This document shows, piece after piece, positions 23,769 through 26,443 of a stretch of 26,443 nucleotides of DNA. The notes beneath the pieces were generated by a model. That model was not told where the DNA came from, did not search any database, and worked only from the letters and a program-made list of their open reading frames with translations. The position numbers and the translations under genes were made by a program. Location of the stretch: assembly GCA_044868325.1 (NCBI GenBank), contig JBIOWI010000186.1, positions 1 to 26,443 of the forward strand, read 5' to 3'. Numbering within the stretch: the stretch's first letter is position 1; every line of letters begins with the position of its first letter. The stretch comes from AWTP1-13 sp044868325. GTDB lineage: Bacteria > Pseudomonadota > Alphaproteobacteria > Rhizobiales > Hyphomicrobiaceae.

Positions 23769-23806
23769 GGCTCGCGCGCCCGCGGCACGCACCTCATCCG
23801 ACAGCG
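23769..23806 (+). repeat. Stray copy of the mntA active-site coding segment
   Basis: A 25-nt stretch at 23769-23793 is identical to mntA 23143-23167. After a gap differing by one base in length, CCGACAGCG at 23798-23806 matches mntA 23171-23179. It is out of frame for any product and lies just upstream of the NUDIX start codon, so it looks like a remnant of a second, decayed nucleotidyltransferase gene or a short duplication. Confidence 0.7.
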
Positions 23807-23819
23807 GTCTCGGTGCGTG

Positions 23820-24278
23820 ATGCATTACCTCGACTACGACACCCGCCTCGCGGCGTACGCCGTCGTTGCACGGGATGAGCACATCCTCCTCTCGCTCTGG
23901 AACGAGGTTGAGCCCGGCCAATGGACGATGCCCGGAGGTGGGGTCGAGCTCCACGAGACGGTCGAGGCGGCGGTCGTCCGCGAGCTGCGCGAGGAGACCG
24001 GCTACGAGGTCTCGCTCGTCCGCTTGCTCGGCGTCGACACGCTGCTGGTTCCGGCCTCCGATCGGAAGTTGGCGACCGAGCGGCCGCTCAAAGCCGTGCG
24101 GGTCGTGTTCGAGGCGACGGTGAACGGCGGCGAGCTCACCCGCGAGGTGGGCGGCTCGACCGATGAGGCTCGCTGGATTCCGCTCGCCGACGTCCCGACC
24201 CTGCCGCGCGTCCCGCTTGTAGACGTGGCGCTGGCGCTATGGCGCGCACACCGGGTCGAGCGAAATAGCTCGTCGTAG
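23820..24278 (+). CDS. NUDIX hydrolase
   Basis: This 152-aa protein hydrolyses nucleoside diphosphate-linked substrates. The Nudix box is complete (G40, E46, then REL-R-EE-T-GY at residues 54-62, matching GX5EX7REUXEEXGU). The box is preceded by WTMPGGGVELHE, the typical MutT-like lead-in. Substrate class cannot be told. The ATG at 23820 directly follows a GTG at 23817; no Shine-Dalgarno sequence is visible, because the upstream sequence is the mntA-like fragment. It is codirectional with the toxin-antitoxin pair after a 90-nt gap and convergent with the protease gene. Confidence 0.88.
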   Translation: MHYLDYDTRLAAYAVVARDEHILLSLWNEVEPGQWTMPGGGVELHETVEAAVVRELREETGYEVSLVRLLGVDTLLVPASDRKLATERPLKAVRVVFEATVNGGELTREVGGSTDEARWIPLADVPTLPRVPLVDVALALWRAHRVERNSSS

Positions 24279-24298
24279 GGTCAAGCGAAGCGCAGACC

Positions 24299-24317
24299 TG
24301 TCGCGCCGGTAGCGACA
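24299..24317. terminator. Hairpin between convergent NUDIX and protease genes
   Basis: TGTCGC at 24299-24304 pairs with GCGACA at 24312-24317 around a 7-nt loop in the 40-bp gap between two facing stop codons. The position suits a shared terminator; no T-tract is present. Confidence 0.35.
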
Positions 24318-24318
24318 T

Positions 24319-25773
24319 CTACCGTGAACCGGAGTTGGATGGCACGGCAGGCGCTGGAGCAGCCTGCTCCGGCTGGCTTCGCGGGACCTTGCGCGCAAGG
24401 TGTTCCACTGCGGTTTCCAGCACCGGGTCGGCGCCGTTGGAATAGGGGACGGGCCGTGCCACCTCGATGTCGGGGGCGACGCCCGGTCCCTCCAGGATGT
24501 CGCCATCAACCTCCATGCCCGTCACGGCCAGATAGAGCAGGTTGCCGCCCGGCATGGCGAACGCCGCGGCGGCGCTGACGGCGCCGGCCGTGCGGGTGCC
24601 GATCAGAGGCCCCTGGCGCTCGCGCTTGTAGGCGTGCACGAACAGCTCCGCTGTGCTGCGGGTGTGGTGGTCGATCAGGACCGCGGTGCGGCCACGCACG
24701 TCGGTGCTCCCTGCATCCTTGTTGCGCAATCGCACGCTCGGTCCGCGCGCGTCGAGGATGTCCAGGTAGCGGCCCGCATTGCTGCCGGTGCCGCCGATCT
24801 TGCCGCGCATGTCGATGACCAGGCCATCCAGCAACACCTTCTCGCCGGAGTGGCGGTCCGAGCCCTTGGGATGGAAGATGAGCCTTCTGCCCGGCGTCGG
24901 TGGCGCCGCGCCTACCTTGACCAGGGCATCCCTGAGGGCGTCCGCCGAGTCTTCGCCCACCGAGTCCCAGACATGCACGTAGCCAATACGGCGGCCGTCG
25001 CGCTCGATAGCGCGGGCGCTCGCCCGTGTGGCCTCGCGGAAGGCATGCAGCGGGGCGATGCTCATGACCGGGACGGAGAGGACCTCGGGAGAGCCGTCCT
25101 GCGCGCGCCGGATTGTTATCGCGGCGCGATGGCCGACCTTGCCGCGGAAGGAGCGGATCGGGTGATAGGGCGCGCCATCGACGGCGAGGATCTCGTCGCC
25201 CACCTTGAGCCCCGCCCGCTCGGCCGGCGATCCTTCCAGCACCGCATCGACGAAGTCGCGGCCGTCGATGCGCACCGAGAAGTGGCCAATACCGGCATAG
25301 GTGACGCCCGCGCCCCAAAACCGCTCGTCGCGCTCCTGTTGCGGCATGTCCGCCCCGCCGAAGACGGCAAGGAGGATGTAGTACTCCACGTCGTCGGGGG
25401 TGTAGAGGTTGGTGTGGGAAGTCTTGAGCTCGCCGAGCAGGGTGTTGATGCGGAGGGCGGCCTCCTCGAGGCTCGGCGCCTCGGCCACGCTCTGGCGCAC
25501 CTCCGCGGCGCGCTTCTCCCAACCAACCTGCGCCAGCCGCTCCTTGTCCCAGAACCCCTTCGCAGTCTTCTCCACGACCGCGTCGAGGAGCTTCCCGAAG
25601 TCGGCGTTAGCGGCGGACGCCTGCGCTGCCGGAGCCTCTGCGCGGGAGGCAGACGGCGACCACAGGGCCGGTAGCGCGACCAGCAGAAAGCCGACGAGGA
25701 TGCCGGCAATCAGGCGGCCCATCACGTGCGCGCAGCGCCCGCGGCAACGCCAGGGGAATGAGATCGACGCCAT
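24319..25773 (-). CDS. Secreted S41-family serine protease with PDZ domain (tricorn-like)
   Basis: This is a 484-aa protein with a signal or anchor (MGRLIAGILVGFLLVALPAL, residues 18-37) and a helical N-terminal domain with TSHTNLYTPDDVEYY. A PDZ domain follows (VDAVLEGSPAERAGLKVGDE region), then the S41 catalytic domain. The likely nucleophile is Ser373 in HTRSTAELF and a likely His267 is in GYVHVWD, as in tricorn-type peptidases. GTRTAGAVSAA lacks the Lys used by CtpA-type members. The product probably cleaves peptides in the periplasm. ATG 25773 has GAGG just upstream; the frame is open 41 codons further 5', without support. Confidence 0.82.
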   Translation of the reverse strand: MASISFPWRCRGRCAHVMGRLIAGILVGFLLVALPALWSPSASRAEAPAAQASAANADFGKLLDAVVEKTAKGFWDKERLAQVGWEKRAAEVRQSVAEAPSLEEAALRINTLLGELKTSHTNLYTPDDVEYYILLAVFGGADMPQQERDERFWGAGVTYAGIGHFSVRIDGRDFVDAVLEGSPAERAGLKVGDEILAVDGAPYHPIRSFRGKVGHRAAITIRRAQDGSPEVLSVPVMSIAPLHAFREATRASARAIERDGRRIGYVHVWDSVGEDSADALRDALVKVGAAPPTPGRRLIFHPKGSDRHSGEKVLLDGLVIDMRGKIGGTGSNAGRYLDILDARGPSVRLRNKDAGSTDVRGRTAVLIDHHTRSTAELFVHAYKRERQGPLIGTRTAGAVSAAAAFAMPGGNLLYLAVTGMEVDGDILEGPGVAPDIEVARPVPYSNGADPVLETAVEHLARKVPRSQPEQAAPAPAVPSNSGSR

Positions 25774-25860
25774 GGTCCTCGCATCATCCGAAGCCGCCCC
25801 CTGCCGTCCGCCTCTATTGCCCGTCTCCAGGCCCGCTGCCCAGTTAAAGGCTGTACATCT

Positions 25861-25926
25861 TTGGTGTGCGCCTAACACGTTGGTGCACAACAACATTTTC
25901 TTGTGCGCAACCCGGTTGTTGAACGG
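25861..25926. promoter_or_regulatory. Cluster of TTG(G)TGCxCAA-like repeats upstream of the protease gene
   Basis: An AT-richer patch holds related 10-11-mers: TTGGTGTGCG at 25861, TTGGTGCACAA at 25880-25890, and TTGTGCGCAA at 25901-25910, the last two with centres about 20 bp apart, plus GGTTGTTGAAC at 25914. Spacing near two helical turns suggests regulator binding sites for the minus-strand protease or the plus-strand AlpA-like gene. No clear promoter hexamers were found. Confidence 0.3.
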
Positions 25927-26071
25927 CTAGCTAACAAATCGCTACCCACACGGCTGCCCATCTAACCCCACATCGGCCAACATCACGGCCCTGCAAACCA
26001 AGTGCGGTTCCCGCGCCCGTATATAGGCAAGTGCAGGCGCTCTCGCCTGTGGCTGCTAGGAGCGTACCACC

Positions 26072-26318
26072 ATGAAGAAGCGAATTGTATCGGCCGGGCA
26101 TCGATGCGGCCACCACGCTGCTGGACCGGCATGAAGTCTGCCGCCGCCTCGGCATCAGCGACTGGACCCTCGAAAGGTGGGTCAAGTCCAACAGGTTCCC
26201 GAAAGCCGATGTGCGGGTGAGTGACCAACGCCACCTATCGCTGGAGACTGTCCACGGTGCTGAGCTGGATCGAGCGCATGGCTGCGCAGCCCCACCGGGC
26301 ACCCAAGCTGCGCGGCAA
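26072..26318 (+). pseudogene. Frameshifted AlpA-type helix-turn-helix regulator
   Basis: The ATG at 26072 has TAGGAG 8 nt upstream, but the frame (MKKRIVS) is lost after seven or so codons. A second frame gives LLDRHEVCRRLGISDWTLER and WVKSNRFPKADVRV, the HTH of AlpA/excisionase-like regulators of prophages and integrative elements. A third frame gives NATYRWRLSTVLSWIERM, the expected end of the same domain. Two single-base insertions, near GGG at 26096 and CC at 26225, explain both breaks. These are either real decay or sequencing errors. Confidence 0.65.
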
Positions 26319-26443
26319 GCTGTGCCGCAGAACGTGCACCGTCACCTGCTTGTCGAGACCGGCATGGGCGCGAGCTTTGCGGCAGGCTTCCTGCAGCGTG
26401 CCGACGCTGACCGGATCGTCGGGACTGCGCCCCGGAAACAGCC
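26235..26443 (-). pseudogene. Tyrosine recombinase/integrase fragment, cut by the window end and broken at its 3' side
   Basis: Reading leftwards from the window end, the frame gives LFPGRSPDDPVSVGTLQEAC, then KARAHAGLDKQVTVHVLRHS. This is the catalytic-domain core of XerC-like integrases with the HxLRH box. The expected continuation (FATHLLE and the catalytic Tyr) is missing: after about 26319 the frame runs through the antisense of the AlpA-like remnant to a stop at 26235. So a junction at about 26319 fuses two mobile-element genes tail to tail. The N-terminal part lies beyond the window. Confidence 0.65.

Noticed and set aside
1..26443. CRISPR arrays, rRNA genes, complete insertion sequences
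   Set aside because: No regularly spaced direct repeats, no rRNA-like conserved segments, and no intact transposase were seen on either strand.

Overview
The window is GC-rich bacterial chromosome, gene-dense on both strands. The best placement is an alphaproteobacterium, probably Hyphomicrobiales (Rhizobiales). The reasons are a small heat-shock gene with a ROSE-like leader, a Caulobacter-type XylD dehydratase, a periplasmic alpha-2-macroglobulin next to PBP1C, and palindromic repeats of a kind common in that group. I see no rRNA, tRNA, CRISPR array or complete insertion sequence.

Layout. 1-3.4 kb: hsp20 behind a candidate RNA thermometer, a fumarylacetoacetate-hydrolase-family enzyme, a small exported protein, and a GrdB-like protein with Cys where relatives often carry selenocysteine. 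3.4-4.4 kb: two minus-strand genes, an unrecognised 140-aa protein and a 49-aa exported Lys-rich peptide. 4.6-10.9 kb: two dynamin-type GTPases, one short (about 378 aa) and one full length (734 aa). Between them lie a LysM/solute-binding-protein fusion and, on the minus strand, a single-pass membrane protein with a Sel1/TPR-like domain. 11.0-12.8 kb: an M32 carboxypeptidase with a basic N-terminal extension, its stop codon lying inside a 107-bp repeat element. 13.1-20.7 kb: a thioester alpha-2-macroglobulin (1778 aa) followed by pbpC, whose 5' end holds another palindromic repeat. 21.1-22.9 kb: a minus-strand D-xylonate dehydratase-like gene. 23.0-24.3 kb: a MntA/HepT-type nucleotidyltransferase/HEPN pair, a stray copy of part of the mntA active-site sequence, and a NUDIX hydrolase. 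24.3-25.8 kb: a secreted tricorn-like S41 protease. 26.0 kb to the end: a frameshifted AlpA-type regulator abutting a truncated tyrosine integrase, a decayed mobile-element edge.

How the genes may work together. The A2M/PBP1C pair is a known periplasmic defence and cell-wall-repair pairing. The MntA/HepT pair is a known toxin-antitoxin type. The least explained locus is 4.5-10.9 kb: two different dynamin-like GTPases around a LysM/SBP protein and a membrane TPR protein. It could be an envelope-remodelling or envelope-sensing module, but that is inference from proximity, and the genes do not form one operon because one of them runs the other way.

Other points worth follow-up are the ROSE-like leader, a strong sigma70-like promoter at 20868 with no evident gene downstream, the mntA-derived fragment, and the repeat-derived coding ends of the M32 and pbpC genes. 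All family calls were made by reading motifs; no database search was run.
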